From positions 2,728,001-2,792,000 of the forward strand of contig NZ_CP031223.1 of assembly GCF_008973485.1 (NCBI RefSeq): a stretch of 64,000 nt of DNA, written 5' to 3'. The notes under the pieces are model-generated. The model ran no database searches, was not told where the DNA came from, and saw only the letters and a program-made list of their open reading frames with translations. The DNA is from Psychrobacillus glaciei. GTDB taxonomy: Bacteria > Bacillota > Bacilli > Bacillales_A > Planococcaceae. This document shows, in pieces, positions 47,725 to 55,998 of the stretch (position 1 is the stretch's first letter; every line of letters starts with the position of its first letter). A program made the translations under genes and the position numbers.

Positions 47725-49031
47725 TATCGTTCTAACAATTGGTACGTAATCATTGCTTTTCCTACAAGTTGTTTTTCATTGAATACTTCTAAATCCATTT
47801 TTGCTACTTTTCTACTCATCTCTAACACTTTGGTGTTAACACGCAGAATACTTTCTAACTGTATTGGCTTCGTAAAATAGATCGTCATATTTTCTACTAC
47901 GCTTTCCCCACGTTTGCGAATTTTCAACGTTTGAGATCCAGTTTCAGTCAAAAGAATGGAGAAGGCACCATAAGACATCGCCCCATAATGATTGGTCATT
48001 TGAGGGGTTACGACAAACTCAAAAATAAATTCCTCTGTAGAAATTAGTTTTATTTGCTGTTTGACAATATCGTCAATTGTTTCTCCATTTTGTGGTTGTC
48101 TGGAGGCAGCTTGCAATGCTTTTAGCACATCTTGTCTGCTTATGACACCTTCTAAATTGTTGTTGTCTCTTACTACAGGCAACAAGTCGATTCCTTCCCA
48201 AATCATCCGATGGCTTGCAGATGCTACGCTTGTTTTCAGGGTAATAGCAATTGGATTTTTCGTCATTACTTTCTCCACTAGTTCATCGCTTTCTTTTCCA
48301 ATAACATCTCTTGCAGTAACAATCCCTACTAGTTTATTAGCTGCATCTACAACTGGAAAACCCCCGTGAGTCGTTAATTGGTTCAATTCACGATATCGCT
48401 TTACATGATCATTTGTTTGAAGAAAGAACGTATCTCTTAAAGGAATATATATATCTTCAATAAGCAATACATCTTTTTTTATAAGTTGATCATCGATTGC
48501 ACGATTAATCATTGTAGCAACTGTAAAAGTATCATAGCTCGTTGAAATAACAGGTAGCTCTAAATCATCTGCTAGTTTTGTTATTTTCTCTGATACGTCA
48601 AAACCACCCGTTACAAGTACGGCTGCTCCAGCAAGTAATCCATGTTCATGCACTTGGAGACGATTTCCAACTATTAGTAAATTGCTAGGTCCTACATAAC
48701 GCATCATATCTTCTACTTGCATTGCACCAATAACAAATTTATTTAGTGTTTTATATAGACCGGCTTTTCCGCCTAAAACTTGTCCATCGACTATATTTAC
48801 AACTTCCGCAAATGTTAATCGTTCAAAATGCTCTTTTTTCTTCAATTCAATTCGGATTGTTCCGACACGTTCGATTGTACTAACAATCCTTCTTGTTTCT
48901 GCTTCTTTTATCGCTCGGTAAGCAGTTCCTTCACTTACAGTTAGATCTTTTGCAATTTTTCTAACAGATATTTTATCTCCAACTGGGAGCTTTTCTATAT
49001 ATGCTAAAATTTGCTCATGTTTTGTTGTCAT
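47724..49031 (-). CDS. ytoI: CBS/DRTGG/hot-dog regulatory protein YtoI
   Basis: 435 residues. N-terminal winged HTH (SVRKIAKDLTVSEGTAYRAI), DRTGG domain (about 90-190), two CBS modules (about 195-310: GGFPVVDAANKLVGIVTARD; LLPVVRDNNNLEGVISRQD) and a C-terminal hot-dog thioesterase-like domain (NHYGAMSYGAFSILLTETG). The architecture points to a nucleotide- or acyl-CoA-sensing regulator. Target unknown. Confidence 0.92.
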   Translation of the reverse strand: MTTKHEQILAYIEKLPVGDKISVRKIAKDLTVSEGTAYRAIKEAETRRIVSTIERVGTIRIELKKKEHFERLTFAEVVNIVDGQVLGGKAGLYKTLNKFVIGAMQVEDMMRYVGPSNLLIVGNRLQVHEHGLLAGAAVLVTGGFDVSEKITKLADDLELPVISTSYDTFTVATMINRAIDDQLIKKDVLLIEDIYIPLRDTFFLQTNDHVKRYRELNQLTTHGGFPVVDAANKLVGIVTARDVIGKESDELVEKVMTKNPIAITLKTSVASASHRMIWEGIDLLPVVRDNNNLEGVISRQDVLKALQAASRQPQNGETIDDIVKQQIKLISTEEFIFEFVVTPQMTNHYGAMSYGAFSILLTETGSQTLKIRKRGESVVENMTIYFTKPIQLESILRVNTKVLEMSRKVAKMDLEVFNEKQLVGKAMITYQLLER

Positions 49032-49095
49032 GTAGTCACATCCAAACGATTGTTGTACGTTTATTGTACCACATTATTCACATTTTCTTAGTGAG

Positions 49096-49776
49096 CTACA
49101 GTTGCACAATTCCTCCAGCATTTAGAATTTGAACTTCGGAATTTGTCACTAATACCTTAAAATGATTTGGATCTTGTTGAATGACTGGAAATGTATTGTA
49201 ATGAATCGGTACTACTATTCTTGGTTTTAGAAGTTCTGTAGCATAAGCAGCATCTTCTGGTCCCATTGTGAAATTATCTCCAATTGGTAAAAAGGCAACA
49301 TCTATATCGTTTCGATCACCAATCAGTTTCATGTCCCCAAAAAGAGCGGTATCTCCCGCATGATATATAGTCTTGCCTTCTGCCGTAAACAAGATTCCTC
49401 CTGGCATTCCGGTATAAATAGTACCATTATCTGAAGTATCATATGAAGAACTATGAAAAGCATGAGTGTATTTAACTTTTCCAAAATCAAATTGATAAGC
49501 TCCACCTAATCCCATTTCATGGGTAGTGATTCCTTGCGTTGCTAGATATTCGGCAAGCTCAAAAGGTGCAACAACAAGTGCATTACTTTGTTTTGCAATA
49601 TCAATTGTGTCACCAACATGATCATTATGACCATGCGTTAACAAGATAGCGTCTGGGCTTTCATCAGAGGCATTTAAATCTGTCATTCCATTCCCTGAAA
49701 TAAATGGATCAATTAAAATTGTATAGTTCCCTGTTTTTATTTTCACTACTGAATGTCCATGATAACTAATTTGCAT
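49096..49776 (-). CDS. ytkL: Metal-dependent hydrolase, UPF0173 (YtkL)
   Basis: 226-residue metallo-beta-lactamase fold. [11 protein letters not shown] start, HxHxDH motif as [10 protein letters not shown], later metal ligands [11 protein letters not shown] and [13 protein letters not shown] at 49776 has AAGGAG at 8 nt; a TTG two codons upstream is too close. The substrate is not known for this family. Confidence 0.93.
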   Translation of the reverse strand: MQISYHGHSVVKIKTGNYTILIDPFISGNGMTDLNASDESPDAILLTHGHNDHVGDTIDIAKQSNALVVAPFELAEYLATQGITTHEMGLGGAYQFDFGKVKYTHAFHSSSYDTSDNGTIYTGMPGGILFTAEGKTIYHAGDTALFGDMKLIGDRNDIDVAFLPIGDNFTMGPEDAAYATELLKPRIVVPIHYNTFPVIQQDPNHFKVLVTNSEVQILNAGGIVQL

Positions 49777-49886
49777 TGTCAATTCTCCTTTTAATTGTTT
49801 TTTTCTTTCTATATTTCATTCAACTTTAATGCTAGAATTCCTCTATTCTGCTATTCTTAAATTATAAATTAAAAAGAGGTGCTCAG

Positions 49887-50978
49887 ATGAAACAAGTAGA
49901 AAAAATTCAAAGTTATTTACAATCAAATAATATTGATGCAGCTTTTATAACAACTCCAGACAATGTTTTTTATTTTACTGGATTTAGAAGTAATCCACAT
50001 GAACGATTACTTGGTGTATTAATCTATAAAGAAGCAACCCCTTTTATTATTTGTCCTAAAATGGAAATTCCAGATGCAGCTGCAACAGGATGGTCTGGAA
50101 AAATTGTTGGCCATCAAGATACGGAAAATGCTTGGGATATTGTTGTTCAAACAATTCAAGATAATATAGGTACTATTAATACTTTAGCAATTGAAAAGGC
50201 TCATTTAACTGTAGAGCGTCAAGAAGCTATTCAAGAGAGAATTCCTTCCATTCAAATTTCAAGAATCGATGAAAAGATAAATGAGCTACGCGTAATTAAG
50301 ACTGAAGATGAATTAGTTAATATGCGAAAAGCTGCTGAGCTTGCCGATTACGCAATTGAAGTTGGTTGCAAAGAAATTGCGGAAGGAAAAACTGAGTTAG
50401 AAATATTAACGGCTATTGAGTTAGCGGTAAAAGACAAAGGCGCATCTCAAATGTCATTTGATACAATGGTCCTAAGTGGTCCTAAAACAGCTTCTCCTCA
50501 TGGTAAGCCAGGTGATCGCAAAATCCAAAAAGGGGATTTAATTTTATTTGACCTGGGTGTTATTTACAACGGTTATTGCTCTGACATAACAAGAACAGTA
50601 GCTTTTGGAGAACCTTCCGCTGAGAAACGTGAAATTTATGAAACTGTTCGTCGTGCCGAAGAAGACGCTGTAAATGCAGTGAAACCAGGAGTAACCGCAA
50701 TGGCTCTTGATAAAATTGCACGCGATGTTATTACGGAAGCGGGTTACGGTGAGTATTTCACTCATCGCTTAGGACATGGGCTTGGAATTTCCGTGCACGA
50801 ATTCCCATCCATCACTGGTGTTAACGAGATGAAATTAGAAACTGGTATGGTATTCACAATTGAACCTGGCATTTACCATCCTGAAATCACGGGCGTACGA
50901 ATAGAAGACGACGTTGTGGTTACAGAGGATGGCGTAGAAGTACTTACTAAGTTTCCTAAAGAATTAATTGTTTTATAA
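49887..50978 (+). CDS. M24-family Xaa-Pro aminopeptidase/dipeptidase
   Basis: 363 residues. A creatinase-like N-domain (1-130) and pita-bread catalytic domain with the five metal ligands: FDLGV, CSDITRT, THRLGHGLG, FTIEPGIY and RIEDDVVV. It cleaves Xaa-Pro bonds in peptides in the cytoplasm. Plus strand between ytkL and a large repeat region. AAAGAGG precedes the ATG. Confidence 0.93.
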   Translation: MKQVEKIQSYLQSNNIDAAFITTPDNVFYFTGFRSNPHERLLGVLIYKEATPFIICPKMEIPDAAATGWSGKIVGHQDTENAWDIVVQTIQDNIGTINTLAIEKAHLTVERQEAIQERIPSIQISRIDEKINELRVIKTEDELVNMRKAAELADYAIEVGCKEIAEGKTELEILTAIELAVKDKGASQMSFDTMVLSGPKTASPHGKPGDRKIQKGDLILFDLGVIYNGYCSDITRTVAFGEPSAEKREIYETVRRAEEDAVNAVKPGVTAMALDKIARDVITEAGYGEYFTHRLGHGLGISVHEFPSITGVNEMKLETGMVFTIEPGIYHPEITGVRIEDDVVVTEDGVEVLTKFPKELIVL

Positions 50979-51271
50979 GAAAATCGTAGACGTCTTTTAA
51001 GTGAATCTTGTCTTTTCTATTTCTCAAGTACTTTAGACTAAGCATCAACTACACTATTACCCTTGGAAATTTTGTGGATCGTGAAGTGACTATGTCACTT
51101 CACGATCCACTTTTTTTCGGTAATCTTGTGGCAGATGTTTATCCGTTGCCCTCTTGAAATATATAAAGACAAGGTGCATTTGGTTTGGATAATGAGCGAT
51201 AAGATGCTATCCCAATCTTTTAAAAGCGGACTAAGATACAATTTCGTCCGCCCAGCACTTCTTTATAAATA
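50977..51271 (+). repeat. Family B repeat, copy 2, interrupted at its tail
   Basis: Starts at the peptidase stop codon. Contains CTTGTCTTTTCTATTTC pairing with AAAGACAAG at about 51165-51173, a perfect 15-bp hairpin GGATCGTGAAGTGAC-TAT-GTCACTTCACGATCC (51076-51108), and the terminal hairpin GCGGACTAAGATACAATTTC with GTCCGC (about 51226-51251). Its continuation CTATCTATTTTT...GGTTCCAC resumes at 52084, on the far side of the family A element. Confidence 0.85.
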
Positions 51272-52074
51272 CAGGTCTGTTGATTAACCAAAAATGACCA
51301 GTAAATTACCATTTAACTTTATCTATGTAGCATCTATAAAAACTAGCATCGCCTTAGTTAAAGTAGGCAAAGAACTCATTGTTTATAAAGTGCGTCGCAA
51401 GAAAGTTACCCCTGGGATTTCCGCTACAGGGCGGACGCTTTCCACCGGGTGAGCGATGTGCCATCACCGTCGCATGCGCGCCGCTTGTGAGGGCACATCC
51501 GACTCCCTCATCCGGCAGGAGTCGCCGCCCTTCCGCTACAATCTAATAGTGCTTGTTACTTATTCAAAAATGATGAATTAAATCCAGTCTTATGTTGTAT
51601 TTTCTATAGGTAAAAATCTATGATTCGTTGAATGTGACAAACTATCTAGTGATTGGTATCGAATTATTACAAGCGATCATTGCTTGAATGGCTATTAGTA
51701 ATATTATGCAACTATACTAGGGTGACTCAGGTAATAAGGGGAATACTTTTTATTATTTGAAATGGGCTTTCATTATATAGAAAAGCCAAATACTTATGCC
51801 GTAGCGCTGCCTAAGCCGCATGAGCCGAAGTCATGAGACCCACTCGGGCGCAGCACGAGTTGGCTCATGCAAGGTGCAGCAAGCGCGAAGGCTCAGCGGT
51901 TCTTGTGGTACAACGCACTATATCTAAAATTTGTTCTATATTATATACGTATCTCTGTGTGACTGAAATTGTACCTTCGTCCAAACCGAAACGAAAACAA
52001 ACAATTTCTAACGAAGATTTTAATGCTTTCCTTACAAGTATTTTGTGTAAGAAAGTGGTTAATCAACAGACGTG
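51272..52074. repeat. Family A element, locus 3 (803 bp), inserted in a family B repeat
   Basis: Bounded by CAGGTCTGTTGATTAACC (51272-51289) and the inverse of CACGTCTGTTGATTAACC (52057-52074). Left arm about 51394-51545, right arm about 51800-51930 (more diverged, with GTGCGTTGTACCA in place of the usual outer block), AT-rich centre between. The flanks share ATAAATA at 51265-51271 and 52077-52083. No coding frame with a ribosome site inside. Confidence 0.83.
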
Positions 52075-52292
52075 AGATAAATACTATCTATTTTTTTCAG
52101 GTTCCACCTGCTCGCCGATTCATATATACTGAGGACGGTAAAAGTATAAAACAATTAAGATCGAGCCATTGCAGGATTAGAGGCATAACTTAATTATCCA
52201 GAGTTCATATGCATCTAGAACTTACCTAACAGTCAATTACATACACATTCTTATCTAATAAGAAAAACAAAATCCTTTTATAGGGTGCTTTT
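52075..52292. repeat. Tail of family B copy 2 and spacer before crcB
   Basis: 52084-52115 continues the family B tail (CTATCTATTTTT, then GGTTCCACCTGC; compare 31398 and 55173). The rest, to the crcB stop, is AT-rich with no recognised feature. Confidence 0.6.
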
Positions 52293-52640
52293 TTATTTCC
52301 CAAAAGAATACCCTAAAAATGCTAAGCATAATCCCCCTGCATAAGTAATTGTGAAATATAGAATCCATTTTCGGGGCAGCTTCTGAAGTGTAACTAATTC
52401 CTTATTCAAAGTAGAAAAAGTAGTAAATGCTCCTAAAAATCCAGTACTTATAAGTAATACATACATTTCATTTAAGCTAAGGCTTGCGATAAATCCCAAT
52501 AAAAAAGAACCACTTAAATTGACAAAAAGTGTCCCAAAAGGTATTTTACCTTCCACATTTTCATTCCACTTTTGAGCAATATAAAATCGGAATATAGCCC
52601 CTAGAAATCCTCCTACAGATACAGCAACAATTGCAGTCAT
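52293..52640 (-). CDS. crcB: Fluoride channel subunit CrcB/Fluc
   Basis: 115 residues, four helices. GGFLGAIFRFYIAQ at the start, GTLFVNLSGSFLLGF, and the pore signature GFLGAFTTFSTLNKE. Forms a dual-topology fluoride exporter. The start overlaps the preceding crcB stop by four bases (ATGA), giving the tandem heterodimer arrangement typical of Bacillales. Confidence 0.95.
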   Translation of the reverse strand: MTAIVAVSVGGFLGAIFRFYIAQKWNENVEGKIPFGTLFVNLSGSFLLGFIASLSLNEMYVLLISTGFLGAFTTFSTLNKELVTLQKLPRKWILYFTITYAGGLCLAFLGYSFGK

Positions 52641-53008
52641 CTTGTCACCTCATGTTTCCATCCTAGATTACCCATAACAATACCACCAACTACACTAATC
52701 AATACGTATAATACAGCAAATATAATTTCCCCTTGCTGCAATAATTTCACTGTTTCTACACTAAAAGCAGAAAAAGTGGTAAAAGAACCTAGAAAACCTG
52801 TAGTAATAGCCGTTTGTACATTCGGTGAGAGTCTACTTTTATGAAAAACAGCTGATGATAAAAAAGGAAGAAGGTAACAACCTACTAGATTTACTATTAG
52901 TGTTGCAAAGGGGAATATAGAATGTGAATAAAGTATGAGTCCAACCGAATATCTTGTTAAAGCCCCTAATGCTCCTGCTATACCAACAAATAAATAGGCC
53001 AATTGCAT
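52637..53008 (-). CDS. crcB: Fluoride channel subunit CrcB/Fluc (first of pair)
   Basis: About 123 residues. VGIAGALGALTRYSVG, PFATLIVNLVGCYLLPF and TTGFLGSFTTFSAFSVET identify the family. The start is uncertain: ATG at 53008 sits only 3 nt after GGAG, and TTG at 53002 has better spacing. I see no fluoride riboswitch in the short upstream gap, which holds only the ald terminator. Confidence 0.93.
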   Translation of the reverse strand: MQLAYLFVGIAGALGALTRYSVGLILYSHSIFPFATLIVNLVGCYLLPFLSSAVFHKSRLSPNVQTAITTGFLGSFTTFSAFSVETVKLLQQGEIIFAVLYVLISVVGGIVMGNLGWKHEVTR

Positions 53009-53035
53009 CCACTCCATTATTGTTTTCAAATAACA

Positions 53036-53070
53036 GAACACCCAAAGTGATGAATAACCTTTGGGTGTTC
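53036..53070 (-). terminator. Terminator after ald
   Basis: GAACACCCAAAG pairs with CTTTGGGTGTTC, an exact 12-bp stem with an 11-base loop. Confidence 0.88.
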
Positions 53071-53082
53071 AAAATTTATTTA

Positions 53083-54198
53083 TTAATTTAAAAGTGTAGC
53101 AGCGTCTACGTAAGGAAGACCTTGTGCTTCAGCAACCGCTTTAAAAGTAACATGACCAGCTAATGTGTTAATACCTTTTTGTAATGCAAGGTTATCTAAG
53201 CAAGCTTGGCTATATCCTTTGTTTGCAATTTGTAGAGCATAAGGAACAGTTGCATTTGTAAGCGCCATCGTAGAAGTTCTAGGCACCGCTCCTGGCATGT
53301 TAGCAACTGCATAGTGTACAACACCATGTTTTTCATAAGTTGGGTTGTCATGTGTTGTAATGCGGTCAGAAGTCTCGAAAATTCCACCTTGGTCAATGGC
53401 AATGTCAATAACAACAGAACCAGGAGACATAGATTTAATCATTTCCTCTGAAACAAGTTTAGGAGCTTTAGCACCTGGAATTAGAACTGCACCAACTACT
53501 AAATCAGCCTCTTTTACTGCTTGTCCAATATTATATGGGTTTGAAATTAATGTTTGCACATTTCCGCCAAACAATTCCTCTAATTGACGAAGACGGTCAG
53601 GGTTTAAATCGATAATTGTAACTTGTGCTCCCATACCGACAGCAATTTGAGCAGCATTTGTACCAGCGATACCACCGCCAACTACTGCTACTTTTGCACG
53701 TGATACTCCCGGAACTCCTCCAAGTAAAATTCCTTTACCACCATTAATTTTCTCTAAATATTGTGCACCAAGTTGTGTTGCCATACGACCTGCTACTTCA
53801 CTCATAGGAGTTAGTAGTGGTAATGAGTTATTTGGAAGCTGAACCGTTTCATACGCAATAGCTGTTACCTTTTTCTCAAGTAACACTTTTGTCAAATCTT
53901 CTTCTGGTGCTAGATGTAAATAAGTAAAAAGGATAGATTCTTCACGAATTAAAGTAAATTCTTCATGAGTAGGTTCTTTAACTTTCATAACCATCTCTTG
54001 ATTCCAAGCTTCTTCCGCAGTTTGTACAATTGTTGCTCCTGCAGCAATATAATCCTCATCCGTAAAACTAGAACCTAAACCAGCACCTGTTTCAATGATT
54101 ACTTCGTGATTATTATGTTTCAAAGTAACCACACCAGCTGGCGTCATAGCCACTCGGTTTTCGTTATTTTTAGTTTCTTTTGGTATACCAATACGCAT
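53083..54198 (-). CDS. ald: Alanine dehydrogenase
   Basis: 371 residues. [20 protein letters not shown], substrate Lys in [15 protein letters not shown] and the NAD fold [21 protein letters not shown]. Interconverts alanine and pyruvate/ammonia; needed for spore outgrowth on alanine in relatives. ATG at 54198 is preferred over one two codons earlier because AAGGGG is then 8 nt away. Confidence 0.97.
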   Translation of the reverse strand: MRIGIPKETKNNENRVAMTPAGVVTLKHNNHEVIIETGAGLGSSFTDEDYIAAGATIVQTAEEAWNQEMVMKVKEPTHEEFTLIREESILFTYLHLAPEEDLTKVLLEKKVTAIAYETVQLPNNSLPLLTPMSEVAGRMATQLGAQYLEKINGGKGILLGGVPGVSRAKVAVVGGGIAGTNAAQIAVGMGAQVTIIDLNPDRLRQLEELFGGNVQTLISNPYNIGQAVKEADLVVGAVLIPGAKAPKLVSEEMIKSMSPGSVVIDIAIDQGGIFETSDRITTHDNPTYEKHGVVHYAVANMPGAVPRTSTMALTNATVPYALQIANKGYSQACLDNLALQKGINTLAGHVTFKAVAEAQGLPYVDAATLLN

Positions 54199-54418
54199 TT
54201 CCATATCCCCTTATGTATTTAATTTTAAAAAGAGTGATTCAAATAAATTGAAACACTTAAAACATCTTCATTTTATCATTTATACATTTAAAATGCTTCA
54301 TTAATTTATAAATATCCTTAGAAAAGTTCGATAGATCTCCTTATTATTAAAAAATAGAAGGAATACAGAAATAAATCTCGAATTATATAAATATAATAAG
54401 AAATAGGAGGTTTTAAAC

Positions 54419-54871
54419 ATGACATTAAAATACAAACAAATTCTAGTTGCTGTTGATGGTTCAAAAGAAGCGGAGTTAGCTTATAAAAAATCGGTTTCGA
54501 TTGCAGCAAGGAATAATGCTACATTAAATTTAATCAACATTATTGATACAAGATCATTTGCAGCAATCGAAGCTTACGATCGTTCGATTGCTGAAAGAGC
54601 ACAAGTATTTGCTGAAGATTTACTTGAAGGCTATAAAAAAGAGGCAATTGCTTGCGGAGTTCATAATGTAAATGTATTAGTTGAATATGGTTCTCCCAAA
54701 ACAATGATATCAAAAGACATAGCGAAAAAAATAGAGGCTGATTTAATCATTTGTGGAGCTACCGGGCTTAATGCTGTTGAGCGATTCCTTATAGGAAGTG
54801 TATCTGAATACATTGTTCGTTCTGCAGCATGCGATGTTTTAGTAGTTCGGACGGAAGAAAAAGACGATTAA
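54419..54871 (+). CDS. Universal stress protein (UspA family)
   Basis: 150 residues. ILVAVDGSKEAELAYKKS at the start and the ATP-binding signature GATGLNAVERFLIGSVSEYI. Soluble nucleotide-binding stress protein. AGGAGG upstream. Divergent from ald and followed at once by a family B repeat. Confidence 0.94.
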   Translation: MTLKYKQILVAVDGSKEAELAYKKSVSIAARNNATLNLINIIDTRSFAAIEAYDRSIAERAQVFAEDLLEGYKKEAIACGVHNVNVLVEYGSPKTMISKDIAKKIEADLIICGATGLNAVERFLIGSVSEYIVRSAACDVLVVRTEEKDD

Positions 54872-54879
54872 ATTTCACG

Positions 54880-55200
54880 AAAAACGCAAGCACCTTTTAA
54901 GTGCATTTGGTCTTCTCTATTTCTCGAGTAATTTGGACGAAACATCAGCTACACTATTAACGTTAGAGTTATGGATCATGAAGTGACTACGTCACATCAT
55001 GATCCATTTTTTTCGGTAATCTTGTGGCTAGTGTTTGTCCGTCGCCCTCTTGGAATATGTAAAGACATGATGCATTTGTTTTGGATAATGAGAGATAAGA
55101 TGCTTACTTACTCTTTTTAAAGGCGGACGAAGATACAATTTCGTCCGCTCAGTACTTCTTTATCAATGGAAGCCATCTATTTTTCTAAAGTTCCACTAGC
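54880..55200 (+). repeat. Family B repeat, copy 3
   Basis: Starts 8 bases after the stress protein stop: AAAACGCAAGCACC, then TCTTCTCTATTTCTCGAG, a hairpin GGATCATGAAGTGAC-TAC-GTCACATCATGATCC (54973-55005), and the end hairpin GGCGGACGAA-GATACAA-TTTCGTCCGC (about 55122-55148). It lines up with copy 2 along its whole length. Confidence 0.85.
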
Positions 55201-55471
55201 GCTATTCAGCTACCCAATGAATTATGTATACTTTTAGATGTTAGAAATAAAAGGAAAACTTGCAGAGGAAATTAACCTTTTCATCATATTCCAATTCAGA
55301 TTGCTTTATTACTCTTTGAGAAAAGCTTAAGCATCCTCCTTTAAGAGCATCTTGTTTTTACTTTACTCAATTACTCTGTACTAAAAACCGTTTCACTATT
55401 AACTTGCTCCACTTTTCTACTGACCTACTTTGTTTCATAAAAAAAATCCATAAGAGTTGATTAAGTGTTTA
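55201..55471. other. Intergenic stretch with a decayed family B head
   Basis: GAAAAGCTTAAGCATCCTCC (about 55319) followed by TTTAAGAGCATCTTG and CACTATTAAC resembles the first 90 bases of family B, strongly diverged. No gene seen. Confidence 0.45.
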
Positions 55472-55675
55472 TTATTCTTCTAATGGTTGAATTTGAATTT
55501 TTAATACCTTATCAAAGTTAATAAAAACCACAACATCATCGTATGGATAAATTTTTATTACTCCTGAAATTTGAGAAAATAGTTTACTAAAAACTTGTTC
55601 TTCATCAGAGCCTTGAATCTCGAGATCATAGCTCTCTTCATTTTCCAAAACTATTGATACTCCATAATTTTTCAT
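55472..55675 (-). CDS. Small hypothetical protein
   Basis: 67 residues, acidic (MKNYGVSIVLENEESYDLEI ... KVLKIQIQPLEE), predicted beta-rich and soluble, with no recognised domain. AAGGAGGT lies 10 nt before the ATG, which supports translation. It stands alone between repeats on the minus strand. Confidence 0.65.
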   Translation of the reverse strand: MKNYGVSIVLENEESYDLEIQGSDEEQVFSKLFSQISGVIKIYPYDDVVVFINFDKVLKIQIQPLEE

Positions 55676-55974
55676 ACTAACTCGTACCTCCTTCTATTCT
55701 ACTGTCATAATAATAAATCAATTCGGAACCAAAAAGAAATCTATGTGCATAATAAAAAGCCACACTCTACTGAATGCGACTCCTTTTTAATTAGCTCTAC
55801 AACTTCTGCTAAGGCGAAAGCTTTGCACAGAGATCCGAGAGCAATAAGCTCTCCGAAATCACAACTCAACTATACTAAAGCACTCTTCGTGTCACCTATT
55901 TTCCAATGAATACTTAATTGAGTTAATTTCATAAATAGTATTTGATTATTAAAACACGAACAATTATTAATTTA
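55676..55974. other. Intergenic stretch without recognised features
   Basis: AT-rich, no supported frame. It contains short GC-richer pieces near 55815-55850 (AAGGCGAAAGCTTTGC) that may be old repeat debris. Confidence 0.4.
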
Positions 55975-55998
55975 TCGCTTGGAGCGACAGGTGGCGAC

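Noticed and set aside
51076-51108. Central 15-bp hairpin of family B copy 2 as an ordinary terminator
   Set aside because: T-rich sequence follows it (CTTTTTTTCGG) and termination is possible, but it is embedded in a conserved repeat and replaced by another module in copy 1, so terminator function is not its defining role.
51833-52193. Overlapping plus-strand open frames after the M24 peptidase
   Set aside because: They lie across the right arm of a family A element and the resumed family B tail, with no ribosome site or recognisable protein.
53009-53082. Possible fluoride riboswitch before the crcB pair
   Set aside because: The short gap contains only the ald terminator hairpin; the conserved crcB-motif elements are absent.
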